DNA from: JAJECS01 sp965262745
GTDB lineage: Bacteria > Chloroflexota > UBA11872
Direction: 5' to 3'
DNA: 64,000 bases
NCBI GenBank assembly: GCA_965262745.1
Contig: OZ253558.1
Coordinates: 1,116,001 to 1,180,000 of the forward strand
In this document: positions 16,866 to 26,022 of the stretch, piece after piece
How the letters are laid out: each line of letters opens with the position of its first letter
Numbering within the stretch: position 1 is the first letter of the stretch
The notes under the pieces: model-generated
What the model saw: only the letters and a program-made list of their open reading frames with translations
The model's database searches: none
Told to the model about the DNA's origin: nothing
Position numbers and translations under genes: made by a program

Positions 16866-17882
16866 ATGACCGCCACACCGTCCGTCTACAAGCTCAACCT
16901 GCCGCCGGCGACCTACGTCTCGGTCCCGGCCGACCGTCTGCAACGCTTCGTGCGCGACGCCGCCCTGGCCTTGGGCCTCCCCGACGCCCACGCCGCCCAA
17001 CTGGCCGAGATGCTCACCGCCAACGATCTGCGCGGCGTCCACTCCCACGGCACGCGGATGATCGCCCACTATGCCGACGAGCTTCGCGGCGGCCGGCTCA
17101 ACCCGGCCCCCAATCCGCGCGTCACCCGTGAGACTCCGGTGAGTCTGACCGTGGACGGCGACGGCGGTCTCGGGTATTTCGCCTCCCACCTGGCCACGGA
17201 ACGGGCCATCGCCAAGTCACTCGACATCGGCGTCGCCGTGGCCGTCACGCGGAATCACGGTCACATCGGCGCCGCCGGCATCTACGCCCGCATGACCCTT
17301 CCGCACGACCTGCTGTGTTTCGTCACCAGCGGCTCGCGTCCCAACCTCGAGCCGGGCATGCCGGTCTACAGCTCGGCGATTGGCTCGCCGCTGTGCATCA
17401 GCGCCCCCGCCGGCGAAGCGGACCCATTGGTGGTCGACTTCTCGCCGGTGTACGACCTGCGCTCGTCGCCGCACCGCGAGCAGCTCGAAGACTGGATCCC
17501 CGGCACGATCTTTCGCTGCATCGGGCTGGGCAACATCGCCCAAGCGTGGGGCGGGATTCTGGCCGGCGTGCCTCAAGAGGCTGACGCCCCGCCGCCCCGC
17601 TTCGCATCGGCGCACCAGGCCGCGGCATTCATGATGTTCCGCATCGACCTGTTCCTCGACCCAGCGGAGTTCCGGCGTCAGATGGACGTGCTGGCAGAGC
17701 GCATCGCCGAGTTGGCGCCGCTCCCGGGCTTCCCCAAAGCGCAATTCGCCGGCGGACCGGAAGCCGAGCGCGCGCGCCGCTACGCGGTTGAGGGCATCCC
17801 CGTTGGAGACGAGCACCGCCGCGACCTGGAGACCCTCGCCGACGCGCTGGGCCTCGCCACGCCCTGGAAACGCACCGGCTAA
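16866..17882 (+). CDS. Ldh_2-family NAD(P)-dependent 2-hydroxyacid (malate/lactate-type) dehydrogenase
   Basis: 338 residues of the malate/L-lactate dehydrogenase (YbiC/YlbC/ComC) family, which is not related to Rossmann-type LDH. Diagnostic stretches are the N-terminal LTANDLRGVHSHGTRM with the active-site His, VAVTRNHGHIGAAGIYA, and the cofactor-binding region around PLVVDFSPVYD. Family members oxidise malate, lactate, ureidoglycolate, diketogulonate and similar acids, so the substrate is open. It stands alone on the plus strand, followed by a 357-base spacer filled with palindromic repeats. A role in sugar-acid catabolism fits the enolase and HpcH genes 11-13 kb away. Confidence 0.9.
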   Translation: MTATPSVYKLNLPPATYVSVPADRLQRFVRDAALALGLPDAHAAQLAEMLTANDLRGVHSHGTRMIAHYADELRGGRLNPAPNPRVTRETPVSLTVDGDGGLGYFASHLATERAIAKSLDIGVAVAVTRNHGHIGAAGIYARMTLPHDLLCFVTSGSRPNLEPGMPVYSSAIGSPLCISAPAGEADPLVVDFSPVYDLRSSPHREQLEDWIPGTIFRCIGLGNIAQAWGGILAGVPQEADAPPPRFASAHQAAAFMMFRIDLFLDPAEFRRQMDVLAERIAELAPLPGFPKAQFAGGPEAERARRYAVEGIPVGDEHRRDLETLADALGLATPWKRTG

Positions 17883-17920
17883 GTTCCATCGCCCACGCGG
17901 CACCGCAACGGCTCAGCCCT

Positions 17921-18200
17921 AGGGGCGGGTTTCAATCCCGCCCCTCGTATGTTGCAAGCCCCTCGGTTCGTCCGGGGGAAGCACCGAGCCGGAACCGACC
18001 GTACGCCCCCGCCCGCGGCGCCCCAAACCCGTTCGTGGTGAGCCTGTCGAACCACGTCCCGGCGTGCCTGGACCGGAGGGTAGGGGCGGTTCGCGAACCG
18101 CCCTCCGGGTCCACGCGCGCGGCGCTAAACGACCGGGTAGGGACAACCCTCGTGGTTGCCCTTGGATTCTGTTTCGCCCGTTCGCGGGCGCAAGCCCGCT
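17921..18200. repeat. cluster of palindromic repeats (GTAGGG family)
   Basis: The 17883-18239 gap has no ORF that I support and holds at least four hairpins. These are AGGGGCGGG / CCCGCCCCT (17921-17945, 7-base loop); the perfect 20-base palindrome GGGCGGTTCGCGAACCGCCC (18084-18103); GGGACAACC / GGTTGCCC (18139-18161); and GCGGGC / GCCCGC (18184-18199). Several follow TAGGG. They resemble the units at 14173, 29219, 30791 and 62370. The genes on either side converge (Ldh_2 on plus, PhyH on minus), so the cluster may also serve as a bidirectional terminator. Confidence 0.75.
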
Positions 18201-18239
18201 CCGACCCAAGGGGTCGCGCCTACTCGCGCGGAGGACCGC

Positions 18240-18989
18240 CTAGTCGGTACACCCCAGCAGCACCCGCCGCATCGGATCGGTCTGTCGCGCGACGAACTCC
18301 GGCGAGTGGTGCCATTCCGGGCGCACGTCGTAGACCTGCGTGGACCACTTGTAGACCACCCACACCAGCCGGCGCGGGCGCGACGTCCGGTTGGGCATCG
18401 CCGTATGCCAGATATTCGTGTCGTTGATCAAGCACGTCCCCGCCGGCGCCGGCAGCGGCACCATGCCGGGCAGCGCCCGCGGCTGCCCGTCGTGGTTAGC
18501 CCAGGGCGGCGGCCGGTTTGGATCCTTGTGGCTACCGGGGACCACCGCCGTCGGTCCAACGTCCTCGGTCACGTCGTCCAGATAGATCGTCAGCCGCATA
18601 TACGGGCCGCCGTCACGGTGCCAGAGCGTCGCGGCCGGCGAGTTCGGCGCCCGATAGTTGCCCATCCCGCTCGACAAGAGGACCACGTCGTGGTTCCGCG
18701 CCGCCTGGACGATTGGCAACACCGTCGGCAGGTCCATCAGTTCCTCGAACAACGGATCGAGCTCGAAGAACCGGTGCAGGTCGATCGACCCGACGCCCTT
18801 GACCGACGTGGACGCGCCGTCGACTACCGCTGACGGCACGTTCTCGTAGTCGGCGATCAGCGCGTCGAAGCGCTCGCGAATCGGCGCCAGGCGCTCGGCG
18901 CTGATCGCGTTTGGCACGACCGTATAGCCGACGTGGTCGAGCCGTCGCACGTGCATGAACAGCTCGTGCACATTTGGGATCGCTTCCAT
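18240..18989 (-). CDS. phytanoyl-CoA dioxygenase (PhyH)-family Fe(II)/2-oxoglutarate oxygenase
   Basis: 249 residues from ATG 18989 (MEAIPNVHELFMH); a longer start at 19046 adds a basic stretch of low plausibility. The Fe(II) ligands are visible: LWHRDGGPYMRLTIYLDD supplies the HxD pair and DTNIWHTAMPNRT the distal His, with the 2-oxoglutarate-binding Arg in the SRPRRLVW segment. PVVPGSHKDPNRP-like loop sequence (VVPGSHKD) is typical. The physiological substrate is unknown. It reads in the same direction as the Gfo/Idh gene 74 bases upstream and may be co-transcribed with it. Confidence 0.9.
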   Translation of the reverse strand: MEAIPNVHELFMHVRRLDHVGYTVVPNAISAERLAPIRERFDALIADYENVPSAVVDGASTSVKGVGSIDLHRFFELDPLFEELMDLPTVLPIVQAARNHDVVLLSSGMGNYRAPNSPAATLWHRDGGPYMRLTIYLDDVTEDVGPTAVVPGSHKDPNRPPPWANHDGQPRALPGMVPLPAPAGTCLINDTNIWHTAMPNRTSRPRRLVWVVYKWSTQVYDVRPEWHHSPEFVARQTDPMRRVLLGCTD

Positions 18990-19063
18990 CAGGTCACCAC
19001 TCACATGCGCCCGGGCGGCGCGCACTAGCCATCGAACGCGGCGCAAGCATACGCCGCCGCGCG

Positions 19064-20071
19064 CTACGCCACCGGCTCCAGATCGACCGCCCGCCCCAGA
19101 CGCATTGCCTCATAGAGCCCATCGGCCAACTGGACCGCGCGCACGCCGTCGGCGCTGTCGGCCAGCGGCCGTTCGCCCGTCCGCACAGCCGTGACGAACG
19201 AACCCAGCATGTCGGCAGGGCCCCAAGACTCACTCACCCGCTCCGGCGTCTCCACCACCACGCCTCCGCCGCCGTCGACGACCCGCGCGTGGTTCATATC
19301 GTCCCAGAGTTCGGCGCGGCGCACGGCATCGTTCACGCCGCCCCAGTAGGTTCCGCCACTCTCAGACTTGCCAAATTCGCCCACGACGACCTGTGCCAGC
19401 CCACCGCCGGCAAACTTGATCGTCGCCGTGAGGGTGTCGGGGAGTTGGGCGCGGCGCACATAGCGGCCGCCGGTCCCGTAAACCCGTAGCGGGCGCGAGC
19501 CAAGCAAATGACCGGCCAGGTCCAGCGCGTGGCTGCCAATCGTCCCGAGCACTCCGCCGTGCTCGGCCTCGCCCTCCCACATGCCGCCCAAGGAGTCGAC
19601 GGTGGCCTGTAGCACAGTCGTCTGCGGCTGCGTCACCGTTGAGCGAACCAATTGGACGCCGGGCGCCGCGCGCAACGAAAAGTCGACGCAGGCCACCACG
19701 CCAGCCTCGCGCACCGCCGCATGCGCCCGCAGCGCCTCGGGAAGCTTCGTCGCCAGGGGCGCCTCCACAAATACATGCTTGCCCGCGCGAGCCGCGGCGG
19801 CTACCAGCCGCGCATGCGAGTCCGGCCGGGTGGCGATGAGCACCGCCTTGACCTGGCTTCGGTGCAGCACCGCCTCGACGTCGTCGTCCGCCCGAGGCCC
19901 CTCGAATTCAGCCGCAAGGCGCTCCGCAGCCTCGATGTCTTGATCGACGCACCACACCAGGCGGCTGTCCGATCGCTGCGCCACCGCTCGGGCCAGGCGG
20001 CCGCCCATCTTGCCGCACCCGATGAGCGCAATCGGCAGTGGGGACCCGGCGTCGCCGTTCATATTCGACAC
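19064..20071 (-). CDS. Gfo/Idh/MocA-family oxidoreductase, EKP motif altered to EAP
   Basis: 335 residues. The N-terminal Rossmann fold has IALIGCGKMGGRLARAV and the usual AVLIATRPDSHARL strand. The C-terminal alpha/beta domain contains GGVLGTIGSHALDLAGHLLG with the conserved His. In this family the segment after the Rossmann fold normally reads EKP, with the lysine acting in substrate binding or catalysis; here it is VEAPLATKL, so that lysine is absent. The enzyme may have a different chemistry or be non-catalytic. The next gene downstream is PhyH, and the LCP gene is divergent across a 118-base spacer. Confidence 0.88.
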   Translation of the reverse strand: MSNMNGDAGSPLPIALIGCGKMGGRLARAVAQRSDSRLVWCVDQDIEAAERLAAEFEGPRADDDVEAVLHRSQVKAVLIATRPDSHARLVAAAARAGKHVFVEAPLATKLPEALRAHAAVREAGVVACVDFSLRAAPGVQLVRSTVTQPQTTVLQATVDSLGGMWEGEAEHGGVLGTIGSHALDLAGHLLGSRPLRVYGTGGRYVRRAQLPDTLTATIKFAGGGLAQVVVGEFGKSESGGTYWGGVNDAVRRAELWDDMNHARVVDGGGGVVVETPERVSESWGPADMLGSFVTAVRTGERPLADSADGVRAVQLADGLYEAMRLGRAVDLEPVA

Positions 20072-20210
20072 CGACTTGCGCGCACGGTGCGTAACATCAC
20101 GCCGACGCGCGGCGATCTAGCGCCAGAGACAGTGTTTCCCCGCACATCTGACGTCACATGTACGCCACACGGCTCATGCCTGTCGTATAGTGACGAAACA
20201 ATTCGACATA

Positions 20211-21389
20211 ATGCCTGAACAGCCCATGCCCGACGGTTCGGAACGGCTTGCCTCGCGACTGCACCGTGGCGAGATCATAAGTCTCAGTGCCGCGTTGGCC
20301 GTCTTCGTGATCGTTGGAGCCATTGGGCTGTTCGTCTGGCGCAGCAACAGCACGGAGCTTGCGGCGCCGGTGTCGGTATCGACCCCTACCGTCAAGGCGC
20401 GTCCGCCCGCTCCCCCGCCACAACCCACGGCCGACGCGACATCGGTCGCCAGCGCAACCCCAGCGGTTAGCCCAGACGTCGATCCGATCACGATCACCAA
20501 GGAAGAGATCCCCGATCCTCTTGACCTGATCGCGACCTGGCCCAGCGACCGGCCGTTCTCCCTGCTCCTGCTGGGATTGGACCAGCGACCGGGCGAGGCC
20601 ACGGGGCGCACGGATGCCATGGTGCTCACCCGAGTCGAGCCGGCAAACAAATCCGCGGCCCTCATCTCGATCCCGCGCGACCTGTGCGTGGCCAATTGCC
20701 GCACGGAACCCTATCGCATCAACTCGATCTACCAGAATGAAGGACCCGACGTGCTCCGGCAGCGCGTCGGCGAAATCATGGGCATCAATGTGGACTACCT
20801 GATCGTGCTTGACTTCTACGGCTTTCGGCAGCTCATTGACTTCTTCGGCGGCGTCGAGATCGATGTGACCAAGACGATCTACGACGAGAGCTTTCCGAAC
20901 GCCACCGACACCGGCTTCGAGCCCTTCTACGTCGAGGCCGGCATCAACCTCTTCGACGGTGACAAGGCGCTGCGCTACGCGCGCTCCCGGCATCAGGACG
21001 GGGCCTTTGCTCGCGATCAACGGCAGCAGCAGATTCTGCTCGCGCTCCGCGAGCAGATCCTGACCCCTCGCACGCTCCTGCAGTCGCCGGCGTTCCTCGA
21101 GCGGCTCCGCGATACATTCAAGACCAACGTGCCGCTTGAGTTCGTGCCCTCGATGTTGAAGCTCGCGCTTGCCATCGACTCCACGCGCGTCGTCCAGGGA
21201 GCGGTGGGGTTGGATCGCGGCCTTTCGGCCACGGTTATCGCCGAAAACGGCGCCTACGTGCTCGAACCCAACGTGCCGCTCATCCAGGCCTACGCCGCCG
21301 AGCTCGTCCGCCAGGGCGAGGCCCTGCCGGCGTCGGAAAGCACGGCGGACGGACCCCAATTCGCCGACCGCCAGCACCTCGAACCCTAG
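20211..21389 (+). CDS. LytR-CpsA-Psr (LCP) family glycopolymer phosphotransferase
   Basis: 392 residues from ATG 20211. GTG 20190 is an in-frame alternative, but a TATAGT -10-like hexamer at 20186-20191 would place the transcript start between the two. One N-terminal membrane helix (ALAVFVIVGAIGLFVW) is followed by a Pro/Ala linker and the extracellular LCP domain. The LCP domain shows FSLLLLGLDQRPGEATGRTDAM, LISIPRDLCV, INSIYQNEGPD and DGDKALRYARSRHQDGAFARDQRQQQ, covering the conserved Asp/Arg residues that bind the polyprenyl pyrophosphate and metal. LCP enzymes attach wall glycopolymers to peptidoglycan or to proteins. This supports a monoderm-type envelope. Confidence 0.92.
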   Translation: MPEQPMPDGSERLASRLHRGEIISLSAALAVFVIVGAIGLFVWRSNSTELAAPVSVSTPTVKARPPAPPPQPTADATSVASATPAVSPDVDPITITKEEIPDPLDLIATWPSDRPFSLLLLGLDQRPGEATGRTDAMVLTRVEPANKSAALISIPRDLCVANCRTEPYRINSIYQNEGPDVLRQRVGEIMGINVDYLIVLDFYGFRQLIDFFGGVEIDVTKTIYDESFPNATDTGFEPFYVEAGINLFDGDKALRYARSRHQDGAFARDQRQQQILLALREQILTPRTLLQSPAFLERLRDTFKTNVPLEFVPSMLKLALAIDSTRVVQGAVGLDRGLSATVIAENGAYVLEPNVPLIQAYAAELVRQGEALPASESTADGPQFADRQHLEP

Positions 21390-21393
21390 CGCG

Positions 21394-22200
21394 TCACTCC
21401 TCGGGCCTCCGGGCCACGACGTAGATCTCGGAAGGTTCGTAGGCAACCTCCAGCGCCCGGCGCACGATACCGGCCACCCGCGTCAACTCGTCGCGCGTGT
21501 GGCGCAACTCCGCGCTCACCTCATGCAGCGCCGCCTCGAGATCCGCCGCGTAGCGCGTCCGCGCAACGCGGCCGCCCAACCAGCGCGTCACGGTGTCTTC
21601 ATCCGGCACGGTTGTGCTATCCGGCGATGGCCCCGCCGTTATGTCAAGATCGTCGAGGCGCACCGGCAACCCGCGCGCGGAGGTCGGATTGACACCAGAG
21701 GCCTGCACCTCAAGCCCCGCGCGCCGACATAGAAACTCGAGCAGATCGACGTCATAGGGCCGCACGTGCGTCGGGTCCTTCCAGAACTCGTGGGAGATTG
21801 TCGGCAGGCTGCCCGGATTCGGCGTGGCAAGGATCAATGTCCCACCAGCGACCAGGCGGCTTCCGCTGAGCCGCACCAGCGCGGCGCCCTCCTCAACCGG
21901 AAAGTGCTCAATCACATGCAGGGCGCTCACCACATCAAAGGTCTCGGGCGTCGACTGCAAGTAGTCGAGCGCCTCGGCCTCGATGACCTGGTGCGCCCCA
22001 GCATGCGCCAGCATGGCTCCATCCAGGTCGACGCCGTGCGTCTCCAGTCCCGCCGCCGCCGCGACATCCAGGAACTCGCCGCGGCCGCAGCCCACGTCAA
22101 GCATCCGTCCGGCCGCGGGCAGGAACCGCGCGTACCAGGCGCGCGCGTCGCGGACCATTTCGGGACCGAATTCGCGGAACGCGTACCAGTCGGCCGCCAT
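21394..22200 (-). CDS. class I SAM-dependent methyltransferase
   Basis: 268 residues. Motif I is MLDVGCGRGEFLDVAAAAG, the acidic motif II THGVDLDGAML, and post-motifs FDVVSALHVIEHF and LVAGGTLILATPNPGS follow. The N-terminus (WYAFREFGPEMV) and the C-terminal helical segment (LEAALHEVSAELRHTRDEL) resemble methyltransferases encoded in polysaccharide-biosynthesis clusters. The stop lies five bases from the LCP stop, so the two genes converge. Both may act on cell-surface glycopolymers, but that is inference. Confidence 0.85.
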   Translation of the reverse strand: MAADWYAFREFGPEMVRDARAWYARFLPAAGRMLDVGCGRGEFLDVAAAAGLETHGVDLDGAMLAHAGAHQVIEAEALDYLQSTPETFDVVSALHVIEHFPVEEGAALVRLSGSRLVAGGTLILATPNPGSLPTISHEFWKDPTHVRPYDVDLLEFLCRRAGLEVQASGVNPTSARGLPVRLDDLDITAGPSPDSTTVPDEDTVTRWLGGRVARTRYAADLEAALHEVSAELRHTRDELTRVAGIVRRALEVAYEPSEIYVVARRPEE

Positions 22201-22318
22201 CAGCGCGCGGCCCGGCGGACGTGTGCAGCGAAAGGTGTGGTCATGTGGATATCAGAAACGGCAGCTCGCGGCCCGCGCTCGACCGTACAATACCGAGCCG
22301 TCTTTGAGACCATGATGC

Positions 22319-23122
22319 GTGCGCAACGACGACGTCGAGATCTTCGCCATCGGCACTGAGCTTGTGACGGGGCTGATCCTCGACACCAATTCGCACTGGC
22401 TGGCCGGCGAGGTTGCCGTGGCCGGCGGCGAGGTGCGACGCATCACGGTGCTGGCCGACGACCTCGAGGTGCTCACTGCAGAGTTGCGCGCCGCGGTCGC
22501 CCGCCGTGCCCGCGTCATCATTACTACCGGCGGCTTGGGACCGACGCCCGACGACCTGACCGTCGACGCCGTAGCCAAGCTGGCGGGCTGTGGCGTCGCG
22601 ACGCCGCCCGAGGTGCTCGCGGACTATGCGCGCCGGCGCGGCATCAGTCTCGAAGAAGCCTCGACCCCGCCGCGAATCAAGATGGGAACCGTGCCGGCGG
22701 CGGCGCGCGTTCATCTCAATCCGGTGGGATGGGCGCCCTGCTTCACAGTGCAGGTCGACGAGTCGAGCATCTGGTGCACGCCGGGGCCGCCGCGCGAGGT
22801 TGAGGGCTGTTTCCGCACCCACATCCAGCCCGTCATCGAACAATTGTTCGCGGGCCAATCGGCGCGGATGCGCGTCTTCATCGACGCTCACGAGTCCGAG
22901 ACCTCGCCGCTCATGCAGTCGGTCATGCGCCGCATCCCGTCCGCCTACCTCAAAGCCTACGTCGGCCTCTCGAACCCCCACGGGCTGCCCGTCGACATCG
23001 TCGTGCGCAGCATGGACGGCGTGGCGCCCAACGCGCTGCTCCAGCAGACCTACGACGAGTTTTGCGCCGTGGCCGCCGAGTCGGGCAAGACCGTAACCCT
23101 GGAGGCGCCGGCCGGGTCGTAG
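22319..23122 (+). CDS. CinA-type molybdopterin-binding domain protein
   Basis: 267 residues from GTG 22319. The MoCF_biosynth fold of CinA/MogA is clear: EIFAIGTELVTGLILDTNSHWLA at the start, IITTGGLGPTPDDLTVDA, and the PGPPREVEG loop. Only the N-terminal CinA domain is present; the C-terminal nicotinamide-nucleotide amidase domain of full-length CinA is missing. Relatives act on nucleotide cofactors (ADP-ribose pyrophosphatase activity is known in CinA). It starts divergently from the methyltransferase and is followed 43 bases later by the aldolase/SDR fusion. Confidence 0.87.
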   Translation: MRNDDVEIFAIGTELVTGLILDTNSHWLAGEVAVAGGEVRRITVLADDLEVLTAELRAAVARRARVIITTGGLGPTPDDLTVDAVAKLAGCGVATPPEVLADYARRRGISLEEASTPPRIKMGTVPAAARVHLNPVGWAPCFTVQVDESSIWCTPGPPREVEGCFRTHIQPVIEQLFAGQSARMRVFIDAHESETSPLMQSVMRRIPSAYLKAYVGLSNPHGLPVDIVVRSMDGVAPNALLQQTYDEFCAVAAESGKTVTLEAPAGS

Positions 23123-23165
23123 CCCACCGCCGCAGTAGACTGCGCCCGCCTGATCGGTTTCCGCC

Positions 23166-25181
23166 ATGGCGATTCCCATGCAGTCCCGCTGGTCGGACGA
23201 AGACGCGCGCGGCCTCGACGCCCTCGGACTTCGGGTGTACACCTCCAGGCTCATCGGCGCCGAACCGGCGTTGGTGCTGCACGGCGGCGGCAACACGTCG
23301 GTCAAGCTCGACGACCGCGACCACCGCGGACGTCCCTGCCGCGCGCTGGCGATCAAGGGCAGCGGGTCCGACCTGCGCACCATCGAAGCCGCGGACTTCG
23401 CGCGCCTGCGTCTGGATGACCTCCAGGCATTGCGCCCTCGGACCGAGATGCCGGACGACGACATGGTGGCCTATCTCGCGCGCAGCGTGCTGGACCCGAA
23501 TGCCCCGCGCCCGTCGATCGAGACGCTGCTTCACGCCTTCCTGCCCGATGCCTGGGTCGACCACTCGCACGCCGACGCCGTGCTGGCCCTCACCAACCAG
23601 GCCGACGGCCACCGACTCCTGCGCGAGGTCTATGGCGATCGGGTAGCCATCGTGCCCTACGTGCTGCCCGGCTTCAGCTTGGCGCAGCTCGCCGCCGACG
23701 TCTACGCCGCCCACCCCGGCGCCGAGGGTCTGGTGCTCGACATGCACGGCCTCGTCACGTTCGGCGCGACGGCGCGCGAGTCGTACGAGCGGCACATCGA
23801 GTTTGTGACCTTGGCGGAGAAGCGTGTCCAGCCGCACCTGCCGACAAGGGGGAGCGAGCCTGGCGATCACGCGGCGGCGGCCAAGCTGGCGCCGGTCCTG
23901 CGAGGCGCGCTCTCTACTGCATCGCGGGTCATCGTGCGCTACGACGGGTCGCCTCGGGTGCGCGCGTTCATCGACCGGCCCGACCTAGAGCAGATCTCGC
24001 AGCAAGGCCCGGTCACGCCCGACCACGTGCTGCGCACGAAGCGGCTGCCGCTGGTCCTGCGAACCACAGACCCCGACGGCGTCCACGGCGCCGTTGCCGC
24101 CTACCGTTCGGCCTACGAGCATTACTTGGATGAGTACGGCGACGCCGCTACACCCCGGCACGATTCCGCACCACGCGTCATCCTGGTTCCCGGCATCGGC
24201 ATGCTCACCACCGGCGCCTCGTGGGATGAGGCCGGCATGGTGGCCGACATGTATCGCCACACAATGGACGTCATCGAGGCCGCCAGCGCCATCGGGTCCT
24301 ACCGTGCCCTCCCGCCGCACGACCTATATGCCATGGAGTACTGGCCGCTCGAGCTCTACAAGCTCACCCGGGCGCCGCCGGAACGAGCCTTGGCGCGCCG
24401 GGTCGCGCTGGTCACGGGCGCTGGGCGAGGTATCGGCCGCGCCATCGCCGAGGCGCTTGCCGCGCGCGGCGCCTACGTGTTCGTCACCGATGTCGACTTC
24501 GAGGCCGCATCAGATGTCGCCCAGACCATTGCCGCCCACGGCGATCACGCGCAGGCGCTGCCGCTGGACGTCACGAGCGAGCACGACACGACGCGAGCCT
24601 TCGCCACTGCCGCCGCGCAGACGGGCGGCGTGGACATCGTGGTCTCCAACGCCGGCATCGCGGCCGCCGCGCCGATTGACGAACTGGCGCTCGACACCTG
24701 GCAACGAAGCCTCGACGTCAACGCCACCGGGCACTTTCTCGTGTGCCGCGCCGCGCTGCGCCAGCTGCGGGCGCAGGGTATTGGCGGAAGCATCGTGCTC
24801 GTCTGCACCAAAAACGCGCTCGATCCGGGAGCCGGATTTGGCGCCTACAGCGCCGCGAAGGCGGCGCAGCTTCAGCTCGGCCGCGTGCTCGCCATAGAAG
24901 CGGGACCCGACCGCATTCGCGTCAACATGGTCAACCCTGACGCCGTGTTCGAAAACTCCGGCCTATGGGACGCCGACCTGCGCGCCGGGCGCGCGTCAGC
25001 GCACGGCGTGGCCGTTGAGGACCTCGAAGCGTTCTACGCGCAGCGGAACCTGCTGCGCCAGCGCGTCACCGGCCAGGATGTCGCCGAGGCCGTGGCCTTC
25101 CTCGCATCGGACCTGGCCGCCAAGACGACCGGCGCCGTGATCCCCGTTGATGGCGGCCTGCGCGGAGCGTTTCCCCGTTAG
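23166..25181 (+). CDS. bifunctional class II aldolase / short-chain dehydrogenase (rhamnulose-1-P aldolase type)
   Basis: 671 residues in two domains. Residues ~20-300 are a class II aldolase/adducin domain with LHGGGNTSVK and DHSHADAVLAL and, later, DMHGLVTFG, which supply zinc-binding histidines. Residues ~405-671 are an SDR domain with ALVTGAGRGIGRAIAEAL, SNAGIAA, the YSAAK catalytic pair, and a standard C-terminus ending VIPVDGGLRG. Such fusions split rhamnulose-1-phosphate (or a related sugar phosphate) and then convert the lactaldehyde formed. No rhamnose kinase or isomerase is nearby, so the exact sugar is uncertain. Confidence 0.92.
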   Translation: MAIPMQSRWSDEDARGLDALGLRVYTSRLIGAEPALVLHGGGNTSVKLDDRDHRGRPCRALAIKGSGSDLRTIEAADFARLRLDDLQALRPRTEMPDDDMVAYLARSVLDPNAPRPSIETLLHAFLPDAWVDHSHADAVLALTNQADGHRLLREVYGDRVAIVPYVLPGFSLAQLAADVYAAHPGAEGLVLDMHGLVTFGATARESYERHIEFVTLAEKRVQPHLPTRGSEPGDHAAAAKLAPVLRGALSTASRVIVRYDGSPRVRAFIDRPDLEQISQQGPVTPDHVLRTKRLPLVLRTTDPDGVHGAVAAYRSAYEHYLDEYGDAATPRHDSAPRVILVPGIGMLTTGASWDEAGMVADMYRHTMDVIEAASAIGSYRALPPHDLYAMEYWPLELYKLTRAPPERALARRVALVTGAGRGIGRAIAEALAARGAYVFVTDVDFEAASDVAQTIAAHGDHAQALPLDVTSEHDTTRAFATAAAQTGGVDIVVSNAGIAAAAPIDELALDTWQRSLDVNATGHFLVCRAALRQLRAQGIGGSIVLVCTKNALDPGAGFGAYSAAKAAQLQLGRVLAIEAGPDRIRVNMVNPDAVFENSGLWDADLRAGRASAHGVAVEDLEAFYAQRNLLRQRVTGQDVAEAVAFLASDLAAKTTGAVIPVDGGLRGAFPR

Positions 25182-25266
25182 GTGGTCCTGTAACCGGCGA
25201 GGCGCGAAACCTGGCGTCGGCCTGGAGCGACAGCAGTCTGGACCCGTTTCACCAGACAGTCCGGTC

Positions 25267-25330
25267 CGCTCTCCCTTGGTGAAAGAAGACTCCGGTCCCC
25301 TCTCCATTGATGGCAGAGGAATAGGGTGAG
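25267..25330. repeat. CTCTCCCTTGATGGGAGAGG-like intergenic repeat
   Basis: The spacer 25182-25384 has a degenerate tandem pair, CCGCTCTCCCTTGGTG and CCCCTCTCCATTGATGGCAG, the second followed by AGGAATAGGGTGAGG. It matches a common class of intergenic palindromes in GC-rich genomes. The genes on either side converge. A related CCCTCTCCCCATGGGAG piece is at 14316. No coding frame is supported here. Confidence 0.5.
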
Positions 25331-25384
25331 GCTGCCGGATCGCTCAACCCGCCAGCCACTCCCACGACCTACGCGGGCCGAACG

Positions 25385-25843
25385 CTAGTGGCCGCAGGCC
25401 CCCGCCGTAACTCCGGCCCCGTCGGTGTTGAACGAGCTGCCGCAGCCGCAGGTCGTCTCCGCGTTGGGATTTCGCACCGAGAATCCGCGGCCCATCATGC
25501 TGTCGATGAAGTCGATCTCAGCGCCGGCAATCAAATGCGCCGTATGCCCGTCGATGTAAACGTCAATGCCGTTCGACTGCGCCGTGATATCGGTCGGCTC
25601 CGGCTCGTGGGCCAGTGCCATCGCGTATTCGTAGCCCGCGCAGCCACCGCCCGTAACTGCGACCTTGAGCGCGCCCTGTGCGTGCCCGCGCTCCGTCAGG
25701 ATCTCGCCGAACGCGCGCGCCGCTCGATTGGTGACCGTCACCGGCGAGGGCGGCGGCGGAGCGGCCATGGGCAGCCCGAGTCGTTGTTCAGCCGGTCCAT
25801 CCATCGGCAGAGCGATGCGCTCGTCGGTCTCCACTGCGCTCAT
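25385..25843 (-). CDS. HesB/IscA/ErpA-type (A-type) iron-sulfur cluster carrier
   Basis: 152 residues. After a ~35-residue Pro-rich N-terminal extension, the A-type carrier fold begins at VTVTNRAARAFGEIL. The three cluster-binding cysteines are in VTGGGCAGYEY and TTCGCGSSF, and the MGRGFSVRNPN segment is characteristic. An additional Cys occurs near the C-terminus (GACGH). A-type carriers deliver Fe-S clusters to apo-enzymes. No other ISC or SUF genes are close by, so it is probably a stand-alone ErpA-like carrier. The N-terminal extension is not typical and could instead mean a start at a later codon. Confidence 0.92.
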   Translation of the reverse strand: MSAVETDERIALPMDGPAEQRLGLPMAAPPPPSPVTVTNRAARAFGEILTERGHAQGALKVAVTGGGCAGYEYAMALAHEPEPTDITAQSNGIDVYIDGHTAHLIAGAEIDFIDSMMGRGFSVRNPNAETTCGCGSSFNTDGAGVTAGACGH

Positions 25844-25942
25844 CGTGCGTCGTTCCTTACTGGACAGGTCGTTCGCAGCCTCATTCCGAAGCTAGCACGA
25901 GCGCGGCCCCACGGCGAGCCGGGTAGCGAGCCACGCTAGTCC

Positions 25943-25971
25943 CGTCATTCCCGCGGAAGCAGAAATCCAGG
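25943..25971. repeat. CGTCATTCCCGCGGAAGC-type REP-like palindrome
   Basis: CGTCATTCCCGCGGAAGCAG, continuing AAATCCAGG, is an imperfect hairpin in the 179-base spacer between the divergent A-type carrier and DHH genes. It is shared with 11538 (degenerate) and 60011 (split by an IS30-like element). No other feature was seen in this spacer. Confidence 0.7.
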
Positions 25972-26022
25972 CTCAGCTCACCGGCGGATCAAGCGAGCGT
26001 CCTGCGCGATCGCCCTCGGTTC

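Noticed and set aside
20190..20210. GTG 20190 as start of the LCP protein
   Set aside because: It is in frame, but the TATAGT hexamer at 20186-20191 would put the transcript start downstream; ATG 20211 is preferred. The evidence is weak either way.
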